Shown piece after piece: positions 8,519 through 15,912 of a stretch of 64,000 bases of DNA. A model generated the notes under the pieces. That model saw only the letters and a list, made by a program, of their open reading frames with translations, was not told the DNA's origin and did no database searches. Where the stretch lies: the NCBI RefSeq assembly GCF_000316115.1, contig NZ_JH993793.1, positions 147,517 through 211,516 on the forward strand, in the 5' to 3' direction. Every line of letters starts with the position of its first letter. The stretch's first letter is position 1. The position numbers and the translations under genes are program-made. The stretch comes from Leptolyngbya sp. PCC 7375 (GTDB lineage: Bacteria > Cyanobacteriota > Cyanobacteriia > Phormidesmidales > Phormidesmidaceae).

Positions 8519-9093
8519 TCAAGGCAAATGACGGTAATACCTACCGGGTAATCGAGGCCTCCGACTGGGTAGAATTGGTCAGCGATTGGGCGAAAAATCC
8601 TGGGAAGCTGCGGGCAAAGGCTAGAAACGGACTGATCGACTTCTTGGCCTGGTTTGCGGCTGAGGGTCTATATGCTGAGGCCTACACATTTCTCAAGCAG
8701 ACCTATACCCGTGAGGATAGCGAACGGATTCAACAGTGGCTGGTAGCTCGACAGGCGGGCAAGCCAGCCAGAAAGGATTGGGCCTATGCCGTCGCCGAAC
8801 AAGGGGGAAACAGCCCCTACAAATTTGGTAAGTGGACCAACTATGTCTACCGTGGCCTGTTTGGTATGGATGCCAGCGAGATCAAGCAAATCTGGGAAGC
8901 GCCTGTCTCGGGCTCGCGGCACATTGCCCGCAACTATATCCCGGAAACACTGGGACTGGAAATGGTTGAGTATTGCGAAAAGCTAGTGGCTATTTTTGAA
9001 CTCGACGATTTGGAACAGGCCCATGATGAAGCTATTCGTATGACCCAGATGAAATTTAGACAGCGGTTAGACTCCGAAAGATTAGGCGGTTGA
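8287..9093 (+). CDS. Conserved-looking plasmid protein of unknown function
   Basis: I do not recognise a named family. The ATG at 8287 gives 268 residues beginning MLESGQVVPIKFKDRDFRVV; an in-frame TTG at 8266 is an alternative start. The N-terminal 85 residues have a beta-rich look with the segment IDPDGLGPDRPTIGVGYRTMSRHTNVPAQTFADRV, where the last part could be a helix-turn-helix recognition region. The rest is helical and rich in Trp and Lys, suggesting nucleic-acid binding. Two copies of the GGGTGTCAGAAA repeat that also precedes the gene lie inside its coding sequence. Together with the position next to parAB this suggests a replication or copy-control protein that binds the repeats, but that is inference. 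Confidence 0.7.
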   Translation: MLESGQVVPIKFKDRDFRVVIIDPDGLGPDRPTIGVGYRTMSRHTNVPAQTFADRVSEIEGVNYLKLPSGKQFRVSEIKANDGNTYRVIEASDWVELVSDWAKNPGKLRAKARNGLIDFLAWFAAEGLYAEAYTFLKQTYTREDSERIQQWLVARQAGKPARKDWAYAVAEQGGNSPYKFGKWTNYVYRGLFGMDASEIKQIWEAPVSGSRHIARNYIPETLGLEMVEYCEKLVAIFELDDLEQAHDEAIRMTQMKFRQRLDSERLGG

Positions 9094-9199
9094 TAGAAAG
9101 CTAGTTGCAGAATAGACAAACAATCATCCAAAGCCTAAACGATAGTAGTGAACTATCATAATGGCGTAATATTCTGAGCCTAAACTCACGGCTTTATCT

Positions 9200-9676
9200 A
9201 TGCCTCAGCGCCTTTACTTAGATGTTTGCTGCTTCAATCGTCCGTTTGATGATTGGCGTCAGCAACGAGTACGTCTAGAGGGCGAAGCAGTTCTAGCAAT
9301 ATTAGAACGTTGCCAGCAAGGTGATCTACACCTGGTTAACAGCACCGCTCTAGAAGCTGAAATTAGTCGAACAGCTAACCCAGAACGCCGTCAAAGGGTA
9401 TTAGCAGCCCTTTTGTTAGCAACCCAGAAAATTCAGGTCACTGAAGCAATGATGCAACGGGCGACTGAATTACAAGTCTCAGGTTTCACTCCATTCGATG
9501 CCTTGCATCTGGCCTGTGCCGAAGCAGCAACTGTCGATTGCTTTTTGACGACGGATGATCGCCTATTACGACGCTCAAGACGTATCAAGATTTCAGTACC
9601 TGTGACAAATCCAGTTACCTGGATTATGGCTGAGGAAAATGTTGATAGTGATAACGAACTGAATGGAGACTCATAA
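9200..9676 (+). CDS. PIN-domain ribonuclease, putative toxin
   Basis: This 158-residue protein shows the PIN fold acidic residues in order: LYLDVCCFNRP (Asp at 8), STALEAEISR (Glu), TPFDALHLACAEAA (Asp), and FLTTDDRLLRR near 115. PIN domains are Mg-dependent RNases and act as VapC-type toxins. The ATG at 9200 fits the fold start exactly. A 65-residue gene follows after 2 bp, so the two are almost certainly cotranscribed and form a toxin-antitoxin-like pair with the toxin first, the reverse of classic vapBC. On a plasmid this would support stable maintenance (inference). Confidence 0.85.
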   Translation: MPQRLYLDVCCFNRPFDDWRQQRVRLEGEAVLAILERCQQGDLHLVNSTALEAEISRTANPERRQRVLAALLLATQKIQVTEAMMQRATELQVSGFTPFDALHLACAEAATVDCFLTTDDRLLRRSRRIKISVPVTNPVTWIMAEENVDSDNELNGDS

Positions 9677-9678
9677 CC

Positions 9679-9876
9679 ATGACCCTTGCTGAAATTAATC
9701 GTCAAGCCTTTAGTACGTTGGTCGAGAGCCTAGGCTATGTTAATGCCGTGCGCTTTTTCAAGCAGTTTGATATAGGCACAGGTGACTACACGCGAGACCG
9801 CCAACAGCGGCTCGGAGATGTCACTTTAGATAGCCTCTGGTCAGAGATTCAGCAAAGCCAACAGAATGAGTCCTAA
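9679..9876 (+). CDS. Small partner of the PIN protein, putative antitoxin
   Basis: A 65-residue acidic protein (MTLAEINRQAFSTLVESLGYVNAVRFFKQFDIGTGDYTRDRQQRL) starting 2 bp after the PIN gene stop. The helix ending in FFKQFDIGTGDYTRDR looks like a compact binding segment. No known DNA-binding antitoxin fold (AbrB, RHH, Phd) is evident. Its size, spacing and coupling support an antitoxin role; the sequence alone does not prove it. Confidence 0.65.
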   Translation: MTLAEINRQAFSTLVESLGYVNAVRFFKQFDIGTGDYTRDRQQRLGDVTLDSLWSEIQQSQQNES

Positions 9877-10047
9877 TAACTCTAAACCTTACCAATCATC
9901 CCTCTAAATAAAAGTGTTAGTGGCATTTGGAATTACACGAATCTTAATTCCATCACCCCCCATAACAATTGGTGCCATAATGGCTGAGTTATTTTTGTAG
10001 TTAGAACTTATCTAAACAGTAACTATTTCGATAGCCCTCCTCGCCTT

Positions 10048-12051
10048 ATGGCCAAGCAAGACAGTCAGACTTCCAGCAGTGTGTACGAGTTGTCCCCCAT
10101 TCCCCTAGGCAACAAGGGTTATCGCTGGGCAAAGCTGATCAATGATGTCTTGACCACTGACTATCTGCAACAGCTGACTACAGCTATCCAAGAGCATTCA
10201 AGCCTTCCAGACCTGATCACCCTGCAGCTCTACGAGCACTTGGCCAAGATCTACAAACACAAAGTAGAGCTGACGGTTGAAAAAGAAGGCATTGATGCCT
10301 TAGATCTCAATCAGTCCCATTTCCGTCTTTTGAAAGAAACCAATGGAAAAACAGAACCTCGCCAAAGCATTGATGTTCATTTAAATGAGACCTCAATTCA
10401 AGACCATCTCAAAGCAGCGCTACTTTTGTTCTTCGAGCGACAAGACTTCCAGGACGAGTTTGTTAAGGCCATTGGCTCCAACCTGGTGGTTTGGGCATTA
10501 GAAGTAATTGAAGCAAAACAGGAAGAAGACTCTTTAGAGACAATTGACCCAGAAGAACTTAAAAGGTCAGTTGGCAATTATATCAACCATCCTGAAGCAC
10601 CCGAGTTTTCAGAAAAGCTCAATATGTTTGGGCAGATTTACTGCCAGGACATCACCCAAATTATTGTTGAAGGACTAAATCTCCCCGGCTGTTCTCTCCA
10701 AGACTTAGAACAGCTTCTAGGACTCAGACAACGACCTGTCTCCGCCGCCTATACTGACCTCGCTCTGGCCCAGGTCTTTCCAATTCCCACATCAATTCCC
10801 ATTGCCAGCAGCATCAAGGCCCAGCTACGCCCCGAGCTATGGCAGCGCAACGAAGATGATCTAGCAGTCTTCCAACACCAAAGCAAAAGCAACCCCGCCA
10901 ACTTCATCGAGCACTACATCACCAACCCAGGCGATATTGCCCTACTCCCCTGGGAAGCGGCTGAACAGATCATCGACAAGTTTGGCTTTGATACCGTCAA
11001 ACTGCAGCTGATCTTCGCGGCTAGAACCATGGCCGAAAATGAGCCCTGGAAAAACTCATTTACCCTCAAAGCCACAGATGTGGTCAGTCTGCTTGGATGG
11101 GATCGCAACCACAACAGCAGCCTGGCCGAAAAACGCAACACCGTCGCTGCAGCTGCATTTGCCCTGTCTTGCCTAATGGTCAAATCTGTCTGGATTGAAG
11201 GTCGCGGCAAGCGCAAAGTAGACGCCAGTATGCCCGTCGGTCGCATGTGGGACATTCTGATCGACTCCCACGGTCAAATTGACTTGGCCACCCGCAAAAT
11301 TGAAAAACCCGAAGAAATTTATATCACCGTCAGCCCCGGCGGCTGGACCAAGCATTTTCTCAACCGGGCTGGAAACCGAGCCAAGGAAGCCCTCCACCAG
11401 TTTGGCTTTCTCGCCCGAGACATCCTCAAAATAGACCCGTACCATAACGAACTAGCGCTGCGGTTAGCCATCCAGCTCACCCTTGATGCCCGCATCCGCG
11501 CCAGAAATCAAAATCCCTATGGCTACACCGTCATCAACCTATTAGAAGAGGTCATCACCAAGACAGATATCAACAACGCCCTCACCGATAAATACAAAGC
11601 CCGCGATCTGAGAAAGCGCTGGGACAAAGCCCTCACTCTACTAACGGAACTGGGCTGGGAAATCGAATACGATCCCGACACCTATCCAGAGTGGATATGC
11701 CCTAACAGCGATGCGCCTAAACCACCAGACTGGCGCAAGGTGAAAATCATCGAGCGCCTGATGAGAGCCCAGCTGGATATCAAGCCACCCCACCCAATTC
11801 CAGTGCTATTGGCCAAATTGAAAAATCCTAAACCCCAAAAAGTGCTGACCACTGAACCTATAGCGTTGAATGAGCTGACCGGTGAAGTAATTAAGGCTGG
11901 TCGTAAAGAGCGTGGCTGGTCGCGTAAGGAACTGGCTGGTTTCCTGGGGATCAGCGCTGACTATGTCGGCAAACTGGAACGTGGTGACCGACAGATTACG
12001 GATCAACTCGAAACTAGCTTGCGCAAGCTTCTGAAGCTGGAGAAAACATAA
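10048..12051 (+). CDS. Large plasmid protein with C-terminal XRE-type helix-turn-helix
   Basis: A 667-residue soluble protein. The final 60 residues (about 606-667, ELTGEVIKAGRKERGWSRKELAGFLGISADYVGKLERGDR) are a clear XRE/Cro helix-turn-helix. The first 280 residues are helical and low in recognisable motifs. The central part (about 290-560) contains WEAAEQIIDKFGFDTVKLQLIFAARTM and LRLAIQLTLDARIRARNQNPYGYTVINLLEE, which resembles winged-helix parts of plasmid replication or regulatory proteins. I cannot name a family. It stands alone in its transcription unit between the PIN pair and the mobile-element block. It may be a plasmid replication regulator linked to the 8-kb repeat array, or a large repressor. 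Confidence 0.7.
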   Translation: MAKQDSQTSSSVYELSPIPLGNKGYRWAKLINDVLTTDYLQQLTTAIQEHSSLPDLITLQLYEHLAKIYKHKVELTVEKEGIDALDLNQSHFRLLKETNGKTEPRQSIDVHLNETSIQDHLKAALLLFFERQDFQDEFVKAIGSNLVVWALEVIEAKQEEDSLETIDPEELKRSVGNYINHPEAPEFSEKLNMFGQIYCQDITQIIVEGLNLPGCSLQDLEQLLGLRQRPVSAAYTDLALAQVFPIPTSIPIASSIKAQLRPELWQRNEDDLAVFQHQSKSNPANFIEHYITNPGDIALLPWEAAEQIIDKFGFDTVKLQLIFAARTMAENEPWKNSFTLKATDVVSLLGWDRNHNSSLAEKRNTVAAAAFALSCLMVKSVWIEGRGKRKVDASMPVGRMWDILIDSHGQIDLATRKIEKPEEIYITVSPGGWTKHFLNRAGNRAKEALHQFGFLARDILKIDPYHNELALRLAIQLTLDARIRARNQNPYGYTVINLLEEVITKTDINNALTDKYKARDLRKRWDKALTLLTELGWEIEYDPDTYPEWICPNSDAPKPPDWRKVKIIERLMRAQLDIKPPHPIPVLLAKLKNPKPQKVLTTEPIALNELTGEVIKAGRKERGWSRKELAGFLGISADYVGKLERGDRQITDQLETSLRKLLKLEKT

Positions 12052-12183
12052 GGTATTGCTGATCCTCGGTAGGGCTCTAGCTGTCAACAAAAGTCAAATA
12101 GCGAAAACTATGGATCGACTCATCTTTTAAATCAGCGATCGCAAAAATAACCACAAACGCCTACTGCTATCTGGGGTGCTGAA

Positions 12184-12230
12184 GTTAGCTAGGCGAATCA
12201 CCTCACGGTGACCCGCCCGCCTTCAGCACC
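12184..12230 (-). mobile_element. Group II intron 3'-end remnant (domain VI only)
   Basis: On the minus strand this is the same hairpin as the last 47 nt of the intron remnant ending at 25957, including the branch-region CCTAGCTAAC end. It is followed by TTCAGCACCCC, the same 11-nt 3' flank. Domain V and everything upstream is missing, replaced by the end of the IS4/Tn5-like element that begins at 12231. Confidence 0.65.
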
Positions 12231-13356
12231 CTGACTTTTCCTATTAAGTGCTGAAATCATTGACAGACATTGCTTCTAGCCCATAGCCTCAACATCCGTT
12301 AAAGTGAGTGCACCGCTACCCAGTGAGCCACCGATGAGTACCGAACGTGATGAGCAAAATTTTGGGACCTGTGCGTTAGGAGATCGCCGTTTGAATCGTC
12401 GCGCGTTGAGCATCGGTCAAGCGCTGAGTGAAAAATTTGGCCAAGGTCTATCGAGTGTATTTGAGACTGCGAAGGAACTGAAACGGTCCTATGCGTTTTC
12501 GCTAATCCCAAAACTCACTTTGAAAAGATCATCCAACCTCATGGTCAGATGACCACCGAACTCGTCAGTCGGCAATCGAGGGTGTTAAGCGTTGGGGACA
12601 CCACCTATTTGGACTATAGTGCGATTCTAGAGAAACGCGAGGGCTATGGTCCCCAAGGCAATGGTGGCAATGGATTACTGCTCCACAGTGCGCTTGCGGT
12701 TGAGCCCGACCAAGGCCAACCGTTGGGATTGGTGTGGCAAAAGCTTTGGAACCGTGAGCATCGTGCCAAGCCCCCCGCCAACGAAACAGCGCAACAGAAA
12801 AAACAACGTCGTGCTGAAGCCCGCAAGGCAAAACGAGCTCGGCCTTTTGAAGAAAAAGAATCGTATCGCTGGGTCGAAGCGATGATGACACTGGAGCAAG
12901 CGGTCGCTCCCTCGACACGCGTTATCCACGTCTTTGACCGAGAAGGGGACATTGCGGAAGTGTTTGACCAAGTCAACGAGTTGAGTCATACCGGTGTCGT
13001 AGTACGGGCCGCTCACAATCGCAGTCTTGAGCACGATCCGCATCGGTTATGGGAAAAGCTGGAGGCTCAGCCAATAACGGCGTATCATGCGGTTGACTTA
13101 CCGGCCACCAAAACTCGAAAGGCCCGCACCGCTAACCTGGCCGTTCGATTCTGTCGGGTGCAGTTACGGTCTCCAGCCCGCTTAGGCACCGATAGCGAAC
13201 TTCAGGTCTATGCGGTCTATGCCGATGAAGTCGATTGTCCTGAGGGAGAAGACCCGGTTTCCTGGATGTTACTCACCAGTGAACCGGTCACCACCGTTGA
13301 ACAGGCACTGACCATTCTGAGATGGTATGGCTATCGCTGGCATGTCGAGATACGCC
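12231..13356 (+). mobile_element. IS4/Tn5 (IS50)-like element, right part lost
   Basis: The left end CTGACTTTTCCTATTAAGT resembles the Tn5 outside end (CTGACTCTT...AAGT). The transposase gene follows in the same direction. The right part is missing: the transposase is cut at 13356 by the serine-recombinase transposon copy 1. Confidence 0.7.
12334..13356 (+). pseudogene. Tn5-like DDE transposase, frameshifted and truncated
   Basis: The N-terminus (STERDEQNFGTCALGDRRLNRRALSIGQALSEKFG) is the Tn5-type transposase DNA-binding domain. The catalytic part follows in a different frame (SVGDTTYLDY with the first Asp, IHVFDREGDIAEVFDQ with the second Asp). A one-base loss in the T-run 12495-12498 explains the break: restoring one T rejoins the frames as YAFFANPKTHFEKIIQPHGQM. 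The C-terminus stops after YGYRWHVEI, before the catalytic Glu/YREK region, because another element is inserted there. It cannot be functional. Confidence 0.85.
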
Positions 13357-13428
13357 AGCCTCAATACCCCCATAGTCATCTCCCTCTTTATGCCGAGGTT
13401 GCTTAGTCATAGGCTGATGGTTTTCCAT
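13288..13428 (-). CDS. Mini-ORF at the end of the serine-recombinase transposon
   Basis: It starts with MENHQPMTKQPRHKEGDDYGGIEA 45 nt after the recombinase stop; the last nucleotides of GIEA are the transposon end, and the frame continues into the flanking IS4 transposase DNA to a stop at 13288. Equivalent mini-ORFs ending D-x-GGIEA or DEGIEA follow the recombinase in copies 2 and 3, each fused to different flanking sequence. Conservation in three copies supports that it is translated or that the codons overlap the recombination site. Function unknown. Confidence 0.5.
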   Translation of the reverse strand: MENHQPMTKQPRHKEGDDYGGIEAGVSRHASDSHTISEWSVPVQRW

Positions 13429-13472
13429 TTGTATTCTCCGGTGAAGAGTTAACAGTGACGGTGTGAGGAGGG

Positions 13473-15614
13473 TTACTCAGGTGGGATTGCAATCGTGGGC
13501 ACTTTGCCTTTCCAACGTTGCCGTAGAATGTCACCGACAGGCCGTTGCCGATGGGTTCTTAATCGTTCCAGTTCAATCTCATCGGCCCAAATGACCCAGT
13601 GTTTTGGGGACGTGGGTTGCTGCCGGGCTTTGACCCAACCACGTCGCACCCAGTTGTATAGGGTCACGGTGGGCATCCCCAGCGTGACCGCTAACTCAGG
13701 GAGCCACCACTCATGCTCAGAAAGGGGCTCTCTGGCTTTAGGCAATGGACGAGGCCGGAGTCCGAGATGGCGTATCAAGGTTTGGACGATTTCTCGAGTG
13801 AAGGTTTGACGTCGTTTGGGTGGACGAAACCCTTCTTGATGCAAGCAGTCAACTATTTCATCGGTTGTTAAATTGGCCTCGACCAGTTGCTCTAGCCGCT
13901 CACATAACTGAGGGTAGTAACTCAGTTGTGTCCATTTTGCCACCGGACGAATAATTTGAGCTTGACAGGAGAATCCTCCCGACCACTCAATCATAACCTG
14001 AACCTGTTCACTTGTGCCTTCAACAGTGACAATGATTTTATCAATCACCTGCCGGATGATTTCTTTGCGTTGAGCCTGAGTTGTTGTTGGCACAGACCAT
14101 AAGGCAGGCAGGTCTTGAGCAAGTCTTCGAATCTGTTGTTGTTGGTCGGGTGATAGTTGTTTGGGCTTCTCGCAACAAAAACGTTCATAGTCTTCTTGGA
14201 GTTGTTGTTGAGCTTGCAATTTAGCTTCCCATTCTTGGGCTAATTGTCTGGCGACCAAACGGTTCTCTGGCTCTACTAACTGGTAATGTCGTCTGGCTCT
14301 ATCAGTCTCAAATTGGGCTCTCTCAAGTCGTTGGTGCCACACCTTGTCGAGTTCTAATCGGTCTTCTTCAAGATGTCTTGCAGCGGCCAGTGACAACTCT
14401 AATGCGGCGGGTTCCAGGGCCTGTAAAACTTGGTCAACAACATACTCATCTAAACAAGCACCCGACAAGTGTTGGCAAATCTCACCCCCATAATCGACTT
14501 TCTCTCGGGCGCAGATATAGCGATGATGATCTTGTCCATGGGAATACTGAACCGCCATGCGACCCCCACATCGACCACACACTAACAACCCACACAGTAA
14601 CCCAACCCCTTGACGGGGATGTCCTTGTTCATTACTGCGGTTCTGATTGGACTTGAGTTGAGCAATATTCTGCTGGTATTTTTCCCAGCTAATGTACGCC
14701 GGATGGTGATCTTTGATCAAGACCAGCCATTCCTCGCAAGGCTTAACCACTCTGCCGGTATGAGGTCGTCCCGCTTTCTTTTTTCGAGGGTCTACTTGTC
14801 TGCGTCCATAGGCATAGGCCCCAGCATAGGTTGGATGTCTCAGGAGATTTTGCAATGTCGCTCGATTGGGCCGATGCCATTCTAAATCGCCTTTTGTCGG
14901 TCCCGATAATACCCGTACCCCAATCTGAATATGATGGGTCACTAGGTACTGGAGTACGGCATTGAGGGTCCCCAATTCCTCAAATTTTCTGAAGATCAGC
15001 TGCACCACCTGTTGTACTTGTTCGTCTGGGTCAAAGTGTATTTCCCCAGAGGGACGACGCACATAGCCGATGGGCACATTGAAGCCCAATTCCCCTCGTT
15101 CAGCTTTGTTACGCTTTCCCTGAATCATTCGCTGTTTGAGGATGTGGAGCTCTATCTCCGAGAACGATCCTTTCAACCCAAGCAAGAGCCTGTCGTTGTA
15201 ATCACTCGGATTATAGATGCCGTCCAGGTCGGCTATCAGTGTGCCGAATAGGGCACAGATTTCCAACAGTTGATGCCAATCTTTCGATGAACGGGCCAAC
15301 CGGGACATCTCTACTCCTAATATTAACCCCACATGATTGAGACCCACTTCACTGACAAGACGTTGAAAGCCTAAACGTCCTTCAGCGCTACTGCCTGACT
15401 TTCCTAAATCATCATCAATGGTCAGCACACGCTCGGCTCTCCAGCCTAGGGCTTCGGCTCGCCCCACTAATCCATACTGGAGTCGGGTCGATTCTTGATG
15501 GTCGCTCACCTGCTGCAAGGTTGACTGACGAACATAGACCACCGCTAACCGGTCCAGATGATGGGCTTGTATTTTTTCTGAAGGCCAGTGGCTGCTATTC
15601 GTTGGGAGACTCAT
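13473..15614 (-). CDS. Large serine recombinase (transposon copy 1)
   Basis: This 713-residue protein has an N-terminal resolvase/invertase catalytic domain (VVYVRQSTLQQ with the nucleophile Ser at 31; SRLARSSKDW; the E-helix with IELHILKQRM), then the large-recombinase DNA-binding domain (IGYVRRPSGEIHFDPDEQVQQVVQLIF) and a zinc-ribbon with paired Cys (CGLLVCGRCGGRM, YICAREK). A coiled coil spans about 420-480. The C-terminus adds a MerR/Xis-like helix-turn-helix (LAVTLGMPTVTLYNWVRRGWVKARQ) and WVIWADEIELERLRTHRQR. It would cut and rejoin the transposon ends through a covalent serine link. It is intact, so it may also act on copies 2 and 3. Confidence 0.92.
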   Translation of the reverse strand: MSLPTNSSHWPSEKIQAHHLDRLAVVYVRQSTLQQVSDHQESTRLQYGLVGRAEALGWRAERVLTIDDDLGKSGSSAEGRLGFQRLVSEVGLNHVGLILGVEMSRLARSSKDWHQLLEICALFGTLIADLDGIYNPSDYNDRLLLGLKGSFSEIELHILKQRMIQGKRNKAERGELGFNVPIGYVRRPSGEIHFDPDEQVQQVVQLIFRKFEELGTLNAVLQYLVTHHIQIGVRVLSGPTKGDLEWHRPNRATLQNLLRHPTYAGAYAYGRRQVDPRKKKAGRPHTGRVVKPCEEWLVLIKDHHPAYISWEKYQQNIAQLKSNQNRSNEQGHPRQGVGLLCGLLVCGRCGGRMAVQYSHGQDHHRYICAREKVDYGGEICQHLSGACLDEYVVDQVLQALEPAALELSLAAARHLEEDRLELDKVWHQRLERAQFETDRARRHYQLVEPENRLVARQLAQEWEAKLQAQQQLQEDYERFCCEKPKQLSPDQQQQIRRLAQDLPALWSVPTTTQAQRKEIIRQVIDKIIVTVEGTSEQVQVMIEWSGGFSCQAQIIRPVAKWTQLSYYPQLCERLEQLVEANLTTDEIVDCLHQEGFRPPKRRQTFTREIVQTLIRHLGLRPRPLPKAREPLSEHEWWLPELAVTLGMPTVTLYNWVRRGWVKARQQPTSPKHWVIWADEIELERLRTHRQRPVGDILRQRWKGKVPTIAIPPE

Positions 15615-15798
15615 TCGTCACCTCCTGTCCTGACTGGGCACTCAGATGATTCTCCAGCAGTTGGCTCAAGACATTGATCAGTCTCTGCCGCTTCAGTTGC
15701 GGCAACCGTTGCCACAGCTCCTTCCTCGGAGGACAGGCAGACGGGGGGACTCGTTTCGCTCTGACATGGATATTCTTCCTTTTCGTGCAATGGCTCAC
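15595..15798 (-). CDS. Small ORF upstream of the serine recombinase
   Basis: 67 residues ending with LWQRLPQLKRQRLINVLSQLLENHLSAQ, overlapping the recombinase start by about 20 nt. The same helix occurs at the N-terminal end of copy 2 (NQKRLVSVLSQMLESQM). This conservation supports it as a real gene of the element, possibly an accessory DNA-binding peptide. A second overlapping frame (15611-15847) has its own first part (LLRLVELVAKIKA) matched upstream of copy 2, so frames in this leader are uncertain. Confidence 0.5.
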   Translation of the reverse strand: MSHCTKRKNIHVRAKRVPPSACPPRKELWQRLPQLKRQRLINVLSQLLENHLSAQSGQEVTNESPNE

Positions 15799-15912
15799 TT
15801 GCCTTTATTTTGGCGACGAGTTCAACCAAGCGGAGTAACCCCCTCAATCTAACGGTAGGGTATTGAGAAGGCTTCGTCTTTATAGGGGTATTATGGCTGG
15901 CGCATTTCTACT

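Larger units (their letters stand above)
13357..15898 (-). mobile_element. Serine-recombinase transposon, copy 1 (complete)
   Basis: The ends are imperfect inverted repeats: AGCCTCAATACCCCC at 13357 and AGCCATAATACCCC (reverse complement) at 15885-15898. The unit holds, in transcription order on the minus strand, a small ORF, a 713-residue large serine recombinase and a mini-ORF whose reading frame crosses the element end. Copy 2 (15913-18446) is head-to-head with it, 14 bp away, and copy 3 is a remnant at 23603-23932. The bases just outside the ends (ATACGCC and GGCGCAT) are themselves inverted repeats. Confidence 0.75.

Noticed and set aside
12549..13406. Complete transposase from the second frame
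   Set aside because: It lacks the DNA-binding N-terminus and the catalytic Glu region, and its last codons are sequence of the next transposon.
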